Source of the DNA: Pleurocapsales cyanobacterium LEGE 10410
GTDB taxonomy: Bacteria; Cyanobacteriota; Cyanobacteriia; Cyanobacteriales; Xenococcaceae
DNA: 36,839 nt
Assembly: GCA_015207195.1 (NCBI GenBank)
Contig: JADEXJ010000054.1
Coordinates: 1 to 36,839 of the forward strand
Direction: 5' to 3'
A program made the position numbers and the translations under genes. Under the pieces are notes generated by a model. It worked only from the letters and a program-made list of their open reading frames with translations, was not told the origin of the DNA and did no database searches. Below, one piece after another: positions 1 to 7,807 of the stretch. Numbering within the stretch: the first letter of the stretch is position 1; the number at the start of each line of letters is the position of its first letter.

Positions 1-194
1 TAATTATACGTTCAGTCGGGCAAAACTCGACGTACAAGTTCACTTATATACACAGTTAAATCTCAAACAACTTAAGTTAAATAATATTAATTATACGTCC
101 AGCGTTGTTTTCTGTTCCGTTACTATCGGATCGCCAAATAGTTTATTGACTACCGATTTGGTTTTTCTGTTTTTGACTTTTTTCATCAAAAAAT

Positions 195-1364
195 TTATTC
201 AAGATCGGGTGGTGTATTTGTTCTGCCATTTCCAGGTGGAGGTGGAGCAGGGCGATCTCGTATCGCTGTAGCATCGCACAGTTGTCCGTCTCCATCGCCC
301 TCAAACTTACAACCAGATTCACCTTTGAAACAGTCGATAAAAGAATTGCTTCCAGCTTCTGCCACGCGATAATGATAACCCCGTACTTCGTCGTACACAC
401 CTCGGCACTGGTCTAGATTAGTTGCCTCATTACCTTCTGTGTCCAGGTTCGCATATAGGGGCAATCCATCAAGGGCATAACCAATCATCGGTGCATAGTT
501 GTCAGGCTGTTCGACTTCAGTGGGGCAACCTGTATGAGCGTGGTAGTGATATCCACCATGTAGGTTGATGTGTCCGCCACAGTCATCAAAAGGGGCAAGA
601 GTGTGTGCGCTTAAGATAGCTTCGGTGGGTGCTGGAGGGTCGAAAGTAACACCATTCAAGGCTACGCCCACTGCACTCATACGATTGGTTTCACTAAGAG
701 TAGTTTTAGTAACGGGAGTGACTGGAATGACAAAGGTTTGCATCCCTGCATCCTCATCTACATATTCAGGCAAACATTGAACGCAGTAATTATTGTATTC
801 CTCATCAACGTCGGGGCGGGCTGCTGCTGCACACTCTTCTTTCGATCGCGTGACTCTAACCGTACCATCGTCTCGGTATAGTTTCCACTCGTCATCGTTG
901 TAGAATTCGTCTAGGTTTGCGATAAAATTGCCGTCAACATCGTATACTTTACCGTCTTCAATCCAAATTCCTCCCTCTTCGGGTGTGGCGGTAATATTGC
1001 TCGGACACCAGGGTCCTGCTTGATGATCGCTGGGTCTTGCAGTAACGGTAGTAATACGATAACAAGTTGTTTCAGTTCCCCCAGATAGGGTACAAGGTTC
1101 TTTGGTAATGTCCTTGACTAATCCTTCTTTGACAAACAGTGAAGGATCTACGTCGATCGATGTTTCTAGATTAGAATCTTCCGTAGGCATAGGATCTTGA
1201 GCAACAGTGTCTCTTTGACAAGCAGAGACGAGTAAAACGATGCCTACGGCTAGCTTCGCAATCGCAACTAAGCCTAAAAAGGATAGATTAACCTTGCGTT
1301 TGTTTGAATATTTCATATCTAAAAATTTTACCCTTTGCTCTTCGAGAATTTGTTTGTTGCTCAT
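195..1364 (-). CDS. YHYH-domain lipoprotein, exported
   Basis: The 389-residue protein has an N-terminal hydrophobic segment ending in VSAC (about residues 46-49), a lipobox, so it is probably a membrane-anchored lipoprotein. The signature HGGYHYHAHTGCP near residue 270, followed by GYALDGLPLY, marks the YHYH domain, a family of unknown biochemical role found in secreted proteins. Many cysteines (about a dozen in the mature part) suggest disulfides outside the cytoplasm. The C-terminus is Pro-rich. Two starts are possible: position 1364, or an internal ATG at 1316 giving MKYSNKRKVNLSFLG, which is a more typical signal-peptide start. The gene reads away from the rest of the island, but its upstream region carries a perfect copy of the island promoter element (1443-1475), so it probably belongs to the same regulon. 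Confidence 0.85.
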   Translation of the reverse strand: MSNKQILEEQRVKFLDMKYSNKRKVNLSFLGLVAIAKLAVGIVLLVSACQRDTVAQDPMPTEDSNLETSIDVDPSLFVKEGLVKDITKEPCTLSGGTETTCYRITTVTARPSDHQAGPWCPSNITATPEEGGIWIEDGKVYDVDGNFIANLDEFYNDDEWKLYRDDGTVRVTRSKEECAAAARPDVDEEYNNYCVQCLPEYVDEDAGMQTFVIPVTPVTKTTLSETNRMSAVGVALNGVTFDPPAPTEAILSAHTLAPFDDCGGHINLHGGYHYHAHTGCPTEVEQPDNYAPMIGYALDGLPLYANLDTEGNEATNLDQCRGVYDEVRGYHYRVAEAGSNSFIDCFKGESGCKFEGDGDGQLCDATAIRDRPAPPPPGNGRTNTPPDLE

Positions 1365-1442
1365 TGACTCAAATGCTTACTAACGAAACTACTTTAGTTA
1401 GCTTTAAATTAGGGATTGCTTGACTATATTATTGTTGTGTTG

Positions 1443-1475
1443 AGATTAAAAAAAAACTTTGAAGAACTTATGAGG
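1443..1475 (-). promoter_or_regulatory. Island promoter, copy 1 (YHYH lipoprotein)
   Basis: On the minus strand CCTCATAAGTTCTTCAAA (1475 to 1458), 9 nt, then TAATCT (1448-1443) as a -10-like hexamer. A start near 1436 would give a leader of about 70 nt to the ATG at 1364. Confidence 0.7.
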
Positions 1476-1647
1476 AAAAATTAAACCGAGTGAAATAAAG
1501 CTTTTTTCCTAGATTTTGATTCCTGCTTCTATCGATTTTCATTTTAGTATCTGCGACAATCGCCCCATGAGTAACATTATTTTTGTAGAGCGTTTAGTTT
1601 AGTGTGATAAGGCGGTTGATGTAATTATTCAATCAGTTAGATGTTTA

Positions 1648-1806
1648 GAAACTGTTTGTAAAGCAAATATCAAGGCTAAAGAAGTGGGGAAGTAGAGGAG
1701 GTAGAGGAGATAGGGAAGTCCCCCAATACCTCAATACCCCAATACCCCAATACCCCAATTGCCCTATCACTCTTTCAATTTAATATGAGTGTTTACAAAC
1801 AATCTC
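1648..1806. mobile_element. MITE-like element, 159 bp
   Basis: The ends are inverted: GAAACTGTTTGTAAA (1648-1662) and TTTACAAACAATCTC (1792-1806), 13 of 15 positions complementary. The element is flanked by TTA on both sides (1645-1647 and 1807-1809), a candidate 3-bp target duplication of the TNA type used by some IS5-family groups. It has no coding capacity. The interior contains purine-rich AGAGGAGGTAGAGGAG and the octamer repeat at 1722-1761. It lies 22 bp upstream of promoter copy 2. Confidence 0.45.
1722..1761. repeat. Octamer tandem repeat CCCAATAC x5
   Basis: Five units of 8 bp: CCCAATAC, CTCAATAC, CCCAATAC, CCCAATAC, CCCAATTG. This resembles the short tandemly repeated repetitive sequences of cyanobacterial intergenic DNA, although those are usually heptamers. 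It lies inside the MITE-like element. Confidence 0.8.
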
Positions 1807-1828
1807 TTAATCTCTTTTCCTATAACTT

Positions 1829-1861
1829 GCTCATAAGTTCTTCAAACTGTTGTTTTAGTTT
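1829..1861 (+). promoter_or_regulatory. Island promoter, copy 2 (hsp20-dnaK unit)
   Basis: GCTCATAAGTTCTTCAAA (1829-1846), 9 nt, TAGTTT (1856-1861). It is unusually far, about 300 bp, from the Hsp20 start codon at 2148, implying a leader of about 280 nt. Confidence 0.65.
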
Positions 1862-1867
1862 TTATAA

Positions 1868-2147
1868 AGAGATGTTCGCCAAACCCGATACTAGTTATTG
1901 CACGAACATCAAATAAGAATTTGTGGAGAATGAAGTCTATGACTGCAACTCGCGCACCGCCAAATTTAATAACCATAGTTTTGCTGAATTACTCCACAAA
2001 AGAGAGATATCTCAATTGGTAGAAGTAATGAATTGGCTTTAACCAGAATTCAGCAAATAATTCAATATTCATAAGTTGATTTGTTTTTCAACTTGCTCTC
2101 GACTTGAAGTTAAAAAAATTAATTACTCAATTTAGGAGACAAAGATC
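1868..2147 (+). other. Long structured leader upstream of first hsp20
   Basis: Between promoter copy 2 and the GTG start there is no convincing gene. Two perfect inverted repeats are visible: GATGTTCG (1871-1878) with CGAACATC (1903-1910), almost at the predicted 5' end of the transcript, and TTTGTGGAG (1920-1928) with CTCCACAAA (1992-2000). A 30-codon ORF (ATG 1930, stop 2020-2022) lies inside the second repeat, but its AGG-like sequence is too close to its ATG to be persuasive. The stretch could be a regulatory 5' UTR, an RNA thermometer, or a separate small RNA. The Shine-Dalgarno for Hsp20 is TAGGAG at about 2133. Confidence 0.35.
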
Positions 2148-2585
2148 GTGGCTCTAATACGTTGGCAACCTTTACCAGAAATCGACAGCTTACAAAGAGA
2201 AATGAACCGTATGTTTGATAGTCTTGCCCCAAAACAAACCGACAGACTAACTTCTGACTTTATGCCTGCTGCCGAAATAGAGGAAACCCCCGAAGCAATC
2301 AACCTCAAATTAGAAGTACCAGGCATGGATGCCAAAGACATCGATATTCAAGTTTCGGCTGAAGCTGTCTCCATCTCTGGAGAACGCAAAGAAGAAAATA
2401 AAACTGAAGAAAAGGGTATGACCAGAAGCGAATTTCGCTATGGTAGTTTCCGTCGCGTAATTCCTCTACCTGCACGGGTGCAAAATACTGATGTTAACGC
2501 CGAATATAAAAACGGAATGCTCAATCTAACTCTGCCCAAAGCTGAAGAAGAGAAGAATAAAGTCGTCAAGGTTAATGTCGGTTAA
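2148..2585 (+). CDS. Small heat-shock protein Hsp20 (first copy)
   Basis: The 145-residue protein starts with GTG after a TAGGAGAC ribosome-binding site. It has a short N-terminal arm (IRWQPLPEIDSLQREMNRMFD) and an alpha-crystallin domain (about residues 42-140), with the conserved LKLEVPGMDAKDIDIQV and the closing NGMLNLTLPKAEE strand. The arm and domain match the class A-like bacterial small heat-shock proteins (cyanobacterial HspA/Hsp17 type). These ATP-independent holdases form large oligomers, bind unfolding proteins and hand them to DnaK. The dnaK-dnaJ-cbpM genes follow directly. It is close to the second Hsp20 of the window (11356-11823), so the two are paralogues. Confidence 0.95.
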   Translation: MALIRWQPLPEIDSLQREMNRMFDSLAPKQTDRLTSDFMPAAEIEETPEAINLKLEVPGMDAKDIDIQVSAEAVSISGERKEENKTEEKGMTRSEFRYGSFRRVIPLPARVQNTDVNAEYKNGMLNLTLPKAEEEKNKVVKVNVG

Positions 2586-2597
2586 TTCTCTCCTCTC

Positions 2598-2625
2598 ACG
2601 CGATCTGTAGCCTAACGGATCGCGT
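2598..2625 (+). other. Hairpin between hsp20 and dnaK
   Basis: Perfect 8-bp stem ACGCGATC / GATCGCGT with a 12-nt loop. No T-run follows, so it is more likely an mRNA-stabilising or processing hairpin than an intrinsic terminator. Confidence 0.4.
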
Positions 2626-2767
2626 AATCGACCTGTTGTTAGGTAGATTGAGGTCTTAATCGTAATAACTCGAAGCGCAACCATCGGGTTTCTAAAATTA
2701 TATTTTTCCTTTAGCCAGAGTAGAAACTCGATAATTTTAAATTACAAATATCAAGGAGATAAATCTA

Positions 2768-4663
2768 ATGGCAAAAGTAGTTGGTATAGATTTGGGAACT
2801 ACCAATTCCTGCGTCGCCGTCATGGAAGGAGGTAAGCCTACAGTTATCGCTAACTCAGAGGGTCAAAGAACTACACCCTCTGTGGTAGCTTACACTAAAA
2901 ATAAAGAAAAGTTGGTCGGACAAATTGCCAAACGTCAGGGGGTAATGAACCCCCAAAATACTTTTTATTCCGTAAAACGCTTTACTGGGCGAAAATACGA
3001 CGAAGTTGCCACAGAACTTACCGAAGTTTCTTATAATGTGATGCGGGATGGCAATGGTAATATCAAGCTTAATTGTCCTATCTTAGACAAGCAGTTTGCT
3101 CCCGAAGAAGTTTCTGCCGAAGTGTTACGTAAACTCGCCGATGATGCTGGCTCGTATTTAGGAGAAAAAGTTACTCAAGCCGTAATTACTGTTCCTGCTT
3201 ACTTCAACGACTCTCAACGTCAAGCTACCAAGGATGCAGGTAAAATTGCTGGTTTAGAGGTGCTACGTATTATCAACGAACCCACAGCAGCAGCCTTAGC
3301 ATACGGACTGGATAAGAAAGCTAATGAAACCATCCTCGTATTTGACTTGGGTGGCGGTACATTTGATGTGTCCGTCTTAGAAGTAGGAGATGGGATATTT
3401 GAAGTTAAAGCAACCAGTGGTGATACTAACTTGGGTGGTGACGACTTTGATAAAAAAATCGTCGATCATCTTGCTGAGGAATTCAAGAAAAATGAAGGAA
3501 TCGATCTTAGAAAAGATAACCAAGCCTTACAACGTCTGACAGAGGTAGCCGAAAAAGCCAAAATCGAATTATCTAATGCCACACAAACCAATATTAATCT
3601 GCCCTTTATCACTGCTAGCCAAGATGGACCGAAACATCTGGATATGACATTAACCAGGGCAAAATTTGAAGAGATGTGTGCGGATTTATTAGATCGTTGT
3701 CGCATCCCCATAGAACAAGCTCTCAAAGATGCTAAACTCAGCAATTCGGATATTGATGAAGTAGTCCTCGTGGGTGGTTCGAGTCGGATACCTGCGGTAC
3801 AGGATTTAGTACAACGCATCATTAACAAAAAACCCTGTCAGGGAGTTAACCCCGATGAAGTAGTTGCTGTTGGTGCGACAATTCAGGCTGGAGTGCTGGC
3901 AGGAGAAGTCAAAGACATACTGCTACTCGATGTTACTCCTCTATCTCTAGGGGTAGAAACCCTCGGTGGCGTAATGACCAAACTCGTTCCCCGCAACACT
4001 ACAATTCCCGTACAGAAATCGGAAGTTTTCTCTACTGCTGCGGACGGACAAACTAATGTCGAAATCCACGTTCTGCAAGGGGAACGGGAAATGGCGAATG
4101 ATAACAAGAGTTTGGGTACATTTCGTCTTGACGGTATTCCTCCCGCACCGCGAGGTATGCCCCAAATAGAAGTAACCTTCGATCTTGACGCTAACGGTAT
4201 GCTTTCGGTTTCGGCAAAAGACAAAGCAAGTGGTAAACAACAGTCTATTACTATCACTGGTGCTTCTACTTTGGATGACAAAGAAGTCGATCGCATGGTT
4301 AAAGATGCTGAATCCCATGCCGAAGAAGACCATAAACGTCGAGAACAAATCGATACTAAGAATATGGCAGAGTCTTCTGCTTATCAAGCTGAAAAACAAC
4401 TCAAGGATTTGGGGGATAAAGTTCCTGAAGCCGATAAAACTCGCGTTGAAGGCTTAATTAAAGACCTGCGCGAAGCAGTAAACCAAGAAAATAGCGATCG
4501 TATGAAATCTCTTACCGAAGAGCTACAGAAAGCTTTAATGGAAGTAGGCAGCGCAGTCTACTCTCAAGCTGCTGCTAGTGCAGGCGGTAGTAATAGTGAT
4601 AATGGTTCTAGCGGTGGTAGCTCAGAGGACGTGATTGATGCCGATTTCGTAGAGAGTAAATAG
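2768..4663 (+). CDS. dnaK: Molecular chaperone DnaK (Hsp70)
   Basis: The 631 residues are full length for bacterial DnaK. The nucleotide-binding domain starts with [19 protein letters not shown] and contains the second Hsp70 signature [15 protein letters not shown]-like ([20 protein letters not shown]) near residue 195 and [14 protein letters not shown] near 335. The interdomain linker [13 protein letters not shown] is at about 385-400, followed by the substrate-binding domain and helical lid; the C-terminus ends [11 protein letters not shown]. Among the several cyanobacterial Hsp70s it looks like the DnaK2 type. It lies 182 bp after Hsp20 and 73 bp before dnaJ. The ribosome-binding site is AAGGAG about 10 nt before the ATG. 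No copy of the island promoter lies directly in front, so it may be read from the Hsp20 promoter. Confidence 0.97.
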   Translation: MAKVVGIDLGTTNSCVAVMEGGKPTVIANSEGQRTTPSVVAYTKNKEKLVGQIAKRQGVMNPQNTFYSVKRFTGRKYDEVATELTEVSYNVMRDGNGNIKLNCPILDKQFAPEEVSAEVLRKLADDAGSYLGEKVTQAVITVPAYFNDSQRQATKDAGKIAGLEVLRIINEPTAAALAYGLDKKANETILVFDLGGGTFDVSVLEVGDGIFEVKATSGDTNLGGDDFDKKIVDHLAEEFKKNEGIDLRKDNQALQRLTEVAEKAKIELSNATQTNINLPFITASQDGPKHLDMTLTRAKFEEMCADLLDRCRIPIEQALKDAKLSNSDIDEVVLVGGSSRIPAVQDLVQRIINKKPCQGVNPDEVVAVGATIQAGVLAGEVKDILLLDVTPLSLGVETLGGVMTKLVPRNTTIPVQKSEVFSTAADGQTNVEIHVLQGEREMANDNKSLGTFRLDGIPPAPRGMPQIEVTFDLDANGMLSVSAKDKASGKQQSITITGASTLDDKEVDRMVKDAESHAEEDHKRREQIDTKNMAESSAYQAEKQLKDLGDKVPEADKTRVEGLIKDLREAVNQENSDRMKSLTEELQKALMEVGSAVYSQAAASAGGSNSDNGSSGGSSEDVIDADFVESK

Positions 4664-4681
4664 ATATTAGGGAGATATTAA

Positions 4682-4704
4682 GGGGCAATCAATTTGATTG
4701 CCCC
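4682..4704 (+). other. Strong hairpin between dnaK and dnaJ
   Basis: The 10-bp stem GGGGCAATCA / TGATTGCCCC has a 3-nt loop and flanking AAG/CTT extension. The following bases are CCTTACCC rather than a T-run. It could attenuate transcription or define the dnaK mRNA end; the dnaJ ribosome-binding site AAGGAGGTG follows about 15 nt later. Confidence 0.5.
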
Positions 4705-4736
4705 CTTACCCATAATTAAGGAGGTGAAAGCAAACA

Positions 4737-5741
4737 ATGCCAGCAACCGATTTTAAAGATTACTACAAGATCTTGGGAGTGGACAAAACAGCCACCTCCG
4801 AAGAAATCAAAAAAGCCTACCGCAAACTAGCCAGAAAATATCACCCCGATCTCAATCCTGGAGATAAAGGAGCAGAACAGAAATTCAAGGAAATTAACGA
4901 AGCTCAAGAGGTGCTATCCGATCCCGAAAAACGGTCTAAATACGACCAGTTTGGTCAATATTGGCAACAAGCTGCTGCGGGAAGCCCACCACCAGGGGCT
5001 GGAGTCAATAGTGGGTCTGATTATAGTCAGTATGGTAGTTTTGATGACTTTATTAACGAACTTCTCGGGCGCTTTGGCGGTCAGGCTAGAAAAGGCTCTA
5101 GCGGGCAAAGGGTCTACAGTTATCGTACTTCTAGCCCTAAAACTGGAGGTTTCGGTGGTTTTGAAGATGCATTTGGGGCTGGAGGTTTTCAACCAGAAGT
5201 TCCCGCAGCCGATACTGAGGCTGCTATTACCCTGACTTTTGCTGAAGCCTTTCAAGGAACGCAAAAACGCTTTCAACTAGACGGGGAAACCATTAATGTG
5301 CGGATTCCTCCAGGAGCAAAACCAGGTAGTCGCATTCGTATCAAAGGTAAAGGTCGCACCAGTCCTTTTAATCAACAACGGGGAGATTTATATTTAACTA
5401 TCGATTTACAGCCTCATCCTTTATTTAAGTTTGAAGAAGAAAATATTGTTTGTGAAATTCCTATTACTCCAGAAGAAGCTGCTTTGGGCGCAGAGATTAA
5501 AATTCCCACTCCTGAAGGCAGCGTCTCTATGAAAATCCCTCGCGGGGTAGATTCAGGACAATCTTTACGCCTGCGAGGTAAAGGATGGCGCGGATCTAAA
5601 GGCAAACGCAGCGACCAAATTGTCAAGTTAAAAATTGTTACTCCCAAAGAATTGACTCCCCAAGAACGGGAGTGTTACGAAAAACTCCGTCAAGCCAGTA
5701 GTTTTAATCCACGTCGCAGCATCGAGGAGGTGCGTTTATGA
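4737..5741 (+). CDS. DnaJ-family co-chaperone, zinc-finger-less (CbpA type)
   Basis: The 334-residue Hsp40 has an N-terminal J domain (about residues 6-73: [21 protein letters not shown]) with the catalytic HPD tripeptide at about 36-38. A Gly/Ser-rich region follows (about 80-150), then two C-terminal beta domains (about 160-320). The CXXCXGXG zinc repeats of classical DnaJ are absent, making it a type II / CbpA-like protein. It stimulates DnaK ATPase and delivers clients. The start is supported by a strong AAGGAGGTG site. Its stop codon overlaps the next start (ATGA at 5738-5741), so it is translationally coupled to the CbpM-like gene, the same arrangement as cbpA-cbpM of enterobacteria. 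Confidence 0.93.
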   Translation: MPATDFKDYYKILGVDKTATSEEIKKAYRKLARKYHPDLNPGDKGAEQKFKEINEAQEVLSDPEKRSKYDQFGQYWQQAAAGSPPPGAGVNSGSDYSQYGSFDDFINELLGRFGGQARKGSSGQRVYSYRTSSPKTGGFGGFEDAFGAGGFQPEVPAADTEAAITLTFAEAFQGTQKRFQLDGETINVRIPPGAKPGSRIRIKGKGRTSPFNQQRGDLYLTIDLQPHPLFKFEEENIVCEIPITPEEAALGAEIKIPTPEGSVSMKIPRGVDSGQSLRLRGKGWRGSKGKRSDQIVKLKIVTPKELTPQERECYEKLRQASSFNPRRSIEEVRL

Positions 5742-6043
5742 AGTCAATGAGTTTATCGCGGATAGTAGTTTCTTCAAAAGGCGATCGCCTGATTACTTTC
5801 CAACAAGCTGCTTACCTCACCCAAACTTCAGTAACTATCTTAGAACGCTTTACCGATTTAGGTTTGATTGAACCCGTAGAATCGATGCTGCGATTGTCAG
5901 ATTTAACTCGCGTTATGCAGGTTATGCGACTGCGAAGGGATTTGGGGCTAAATCTAGTTGGTGCAACGATCGTCTTGGATATGGGAAACGAAATTGCCCA
6001 ACTCAAAGCACAAATAAAAGCTTTACAACAACAGAGATTGTAG
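5738..6043 (+). CDS. CbpM-like chaperone modulator
   Basis: The 101-residue protein has a MerR-like helix-turn-helix core ([30 protein letters not shown], about 19-48) and a helical C-terminal region ending [13 protein letters not shown]. This is the layout of the CbpM/MerR_2 family, which binds the J domain of CbpA-type co-chaperones and tunes their activity; DNA binding is not expected. The 4-bp ATGA overlap with the preceding DnaJ-type gene strongly supports a partner role. It ends 6 bp before the stop codon of the convergent gene at 6050-6340. A stand-alone transcriptional regulator is the alternative reading. Confidence 0.8.
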   Translation: MKSMSLSRIVVSSKGDRLITFQQAAYLTQTSVTILERFTDLGLIEPVESMLRLSDLTRVMQVMRLRRDLGLNLVGATIVLDMGNEIAQLKAQIKALQQQRL

Positions 6044-6049
6044 TTCATA

Positions 6050-6340
6050 TCACAAAAGAGCAAAAAATAGAGCAATAATTATTCCACTAATAAAAAGAGC
6101 AAACAGCAGCGCATTTTCAACTCTGCGGTTGATTAACCCGACAATAGCAAGAACGCCAGCGAGCAAGATAAAAATAAAAATATATTCTTCGGTTTGCAGT
6201 CTCTTCGGTAGAAGAAGAGAATCTTGAGAGTCTTTTTTAATAACTCTTTGAGAAAATTTCTGATTCGATCTGTTAATTAGTTCTATTTTCTTAGAACTAG
6301 AAGAGCGGAGTGTGCTTCGATCCTTACTGCTTAATGCCAT
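6050..6340 (-). CDS. Small two-helix membrane protein, unknown function
   Basis: The 96 residues comprise a polar, basic, Ser-rich N-terminal half and two hydrophobic segments (about residues 53-69, FIFILLAGVLAIVGLIN, and 75-96, ALLFALFISGIIIALFFALL) separated by a short NRRVEN turn. No family is recognised. A good ribosome-binding site (AAAAGGAAATCT before the ATG) supports the start. It is the only host gene on the minus strand between 2 and 35.5 kb. Promoter copy 3, degenerate but correctly spaced, lies immediately upstream, which supports it being a real gene that shares the island's regulation. Confidence 0.65.
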   Translation of the reverse strand: MALSSKDRSTLRSSSSKKIELINRSNQKFSQRVIKKDSQDSLLLPKRLQTEEYIFIFILLAGVLAIVGLINRRVENALLFALFISGIIIALFFALL

Positions 6341-6369
6341 AGATTTCCTTTTAGCCCGTTCAGTTTAGA

Positions 6370-6402
6370 AGTTTAGGGATTCAAGATGAGGACTTTATGA
6401 AG
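6370..6402 (-). promoter_or_regulatory. Island promoter, copy 3 (degenerate)
   Basis: On the minus strand CTTCATAAAGTCCTCATC (6402 to 6385), 9 nt, TAAACT (6375-6370). The 18-mer differs from the consensus at several positions, but the CYTCATAA-N3-CYTCA skeleton and the exact -10 spacing are kept. The start would be near 6363, about 22 nt before the ATG at 6340. Confidence 0.5.
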
Positions 6403-6504
6403 CTTTGATTCAGTTCTCTTTAAATCGATCGATAAACAGTCGATTCACTAAGTTGACCAGCTATTATCTCGATACCAAACATTCAATTATCTTTGGAAAT
6501 ATTT

Positions 6505-6537
6505 CCTCATAAATCCCTCAAATTTCTGTTCTAGTCT
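6505..6537 (+). promoter_or_regulatory. Island promoter, copy 4 (flavoprotein unit)
   Basis: CCTCATAAATCCCTCAAA (6505-6522), 9 nt, TAGTCT (6532-6537). Two centre bases differ from the consensus. The segment 6505-6630 aligns with 11212-11335 in front of the second Hsp20. Confidence 0.65.
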
Positions 6538-6630
6538 TTATTTAGATTGCTCAGGCGAGTCAGAAAACAGATAGATGCAACACCAAATTTTCAATTAGCA
6601 ACTCAGATTGCCAGCATCAGTTTAAATATT
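6505..6630 (+). repeat. Duplicated promoter-leader segment, copy A
   Basis: It shares, at matching offsets, the promoter element, TTAGATTGC (6542-6550), AGGCGAGT, and a 21-bp identical block (6610-6630, GCCAGCATCAGTTTAAATAT plus one T) with 11212-11335. Offsets from the element start are 37 and 37 for the first block and 105 and 103 for the last. The rest of the 6341-6704 gap shows no gene. Confidence 0.75.
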
Positions 6631-6704
6631 AACCACCTATCTTTCTGCCTCGCAGGACTTTGTGTGGGTCGCATCGCTTTTTAAAAATTTCTAAACACAG
6701 AATT

Positions 6705-7682
6705 ATGAAATTGACTAAACAGGATATTCAACAATCTACAGCCAAAGTCTACGATACCATTGTGGTTGGTGGTGGAGCAGGTGGTCTTTCGGCAGGAATT
6801 TATCTACAGCGTTATTTACTCGATACTTTGATTATCGATAAAGGCAAAGCCCGCTCTTTTTGGATGCAAGAATTGCATAACTACTTAGGTTTACCTCCCG
6901 ATACTCCAGGGCGATCGCTCCTCAGACAAGGCAAAGAACATTATCTTTCTCTTGGTGGCGATCTTTTAGATGCTTACGAGGAAGAAATATTTGATGAAGG
7001 AGAAACTTTGACCGTTGGAGTAAAAGTTGGTCGTACCAAAAGTAAATATCATACCTTCCGTACTAAATATCTTATTGCTGCCAGCGGTATTATCGACTAT
7101 CTTCCAGCATTAGACAATATGCGTAATGTTTATGACTATGCGGGTTATAACCTCCACGTATGTTTGATTTGTGACGGTTATGAAATGGCAGATAAAAAGG
7201 TTGGGGTATTCGCTAGCAGTGCAGCAAATGCAGAAGTGATTTTTCCTTTAGGCTGGTTTACCAACGACATCACTTTGTTTACTCAAGGATTGTTTGAGGT
7301 AAATGAGGATCTACGAGGCAAATTAGAAACACGGGGCTACCAAGTTGAATCAACACCCATAAAGCAACTTGTAGGACAAGAGCATCAAATGACGGGAGTG
7401 GAATTAATAGACGAGCGAGTAGTTGAATTGGAAACAGGCTTAATTTCTATGGGTTCGCAATATCATTCCACTTACTTAGACAAGTTTGATTTAGAAAAGC
7501 AGGGAAATAATTTGGTTACAGATAAGATGGCTCGTACTTCCCACAAGCGTATTTTTGCTATTGGAGATTTAAAGGTAGGACTCAATCAGGTAGTAATAGC
7601 AGTAGCTGATGGAGCTTTGGCTGCAACTCAAATCTGGCGTGACGTTCGCCAAAGAATTCCTCACTATACTAAATCCGCTTAA
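6705..7682 (+). CDS. Thioredoxin-reductase-like flavoprotein with atypical NAD(P) site
   Basis: From the ATG at 6705 this is a 325-residue two-domain flavin disulfide reductase. The FAD Rossmann motif is VVGGGAGGLSAGIYLQR (residues 20-36), the active-site pair is C153-L-I-C156-D-G, and the C-terminal FAD motif is IFAIGDLKVGLNQVVIAVADG. The usual thioredoxin-reductase pyridine-nucleotide motif GGGDSA is replaced by GVFASSAANAEV (167-178), and no HRR-type NADPH-phosphate motif is seen, so the electron donor may not be NADPH. Cyanobacterial relatives include the DDOR and ferredoxin-dependent reductases. A TTG-initiated extension from 6660 is open but lacks supporting sequence. It is the first gene after promoter copy 4. 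Confidence 0.8.
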   Translation: MKLTKQDIQQSTAKVYDTIVVGGGAGGLSAGIYLQRYLLDTLIIDKGKARSFWMQELHNYLGLPPDTPGRSLLRQGKEHYLSLGGDLLDAYEEEIFDEGETLTVGVKVGRTKSKYHTFRTKYLIAASGIIDYLPALDNMRNVYDYAGYNLHVCLICDGYEMADKKVGVFASSAANAEVIFPLGWFTNDITLFTQGLFEVNEDLRGKLETRGYQVESTPIKQLVGQEHQMTGVELIDERVVELETGLISMGSQYHSTYLDKFDLEKQGNNLVTDKMARTSHKRIFAIGDLKVGLNQVVIAVADGALAATQIWRDVRQRIPHYTKSA

Positions 7683-7807
7683 CTAACGATCCGAACAAAA
7701 TGCGATCGCAATCAAAACACTAAGATTAACCGAGCAAGTATTGTCTACTGAAAAAGTCATTTTTTCAACATTCAGTTTTTCAACAAATTAATTAAGAGGT
7801 AATAAAA

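Noticed and set aside
1-102. Near-identical TAATTATACGTYCAG at 1-15 and 88-102
   Set aside because: Two short copies at the window edge; their context cannot be judged.
1722-1761. Possible CRISPR-like repeat array
   Set aside because: Units are 8 bp and contiguous with no spacers; it is a simple tandem repeat.
1930-2022. 30-codon ORF in the hsp20 leader
   Set aside because: Poorly placed ribosome-binding sequence and overlap with an inverted repeat; mentioned only as part of the leader.
2068-2100. Half copy of the island element, TTCATAAGTT, 70 bp before hsp20
   Set aside because: The second half (CYTCAAA) is missing and the correctly spaced hexamer is TGCTCT, not TANNNT.
3466-4399. Long minus-strand ORFs inside dnaK
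   Set aside because: They mirror a strongly coding, conserved gene and have no family resemblance or ribosome-binding sites.
6660-6704. TTG start extending the flavoprotein
   Set aside because: It adds 15 residues without family support; the ATG at 6705 matches the usual N-terminal length.
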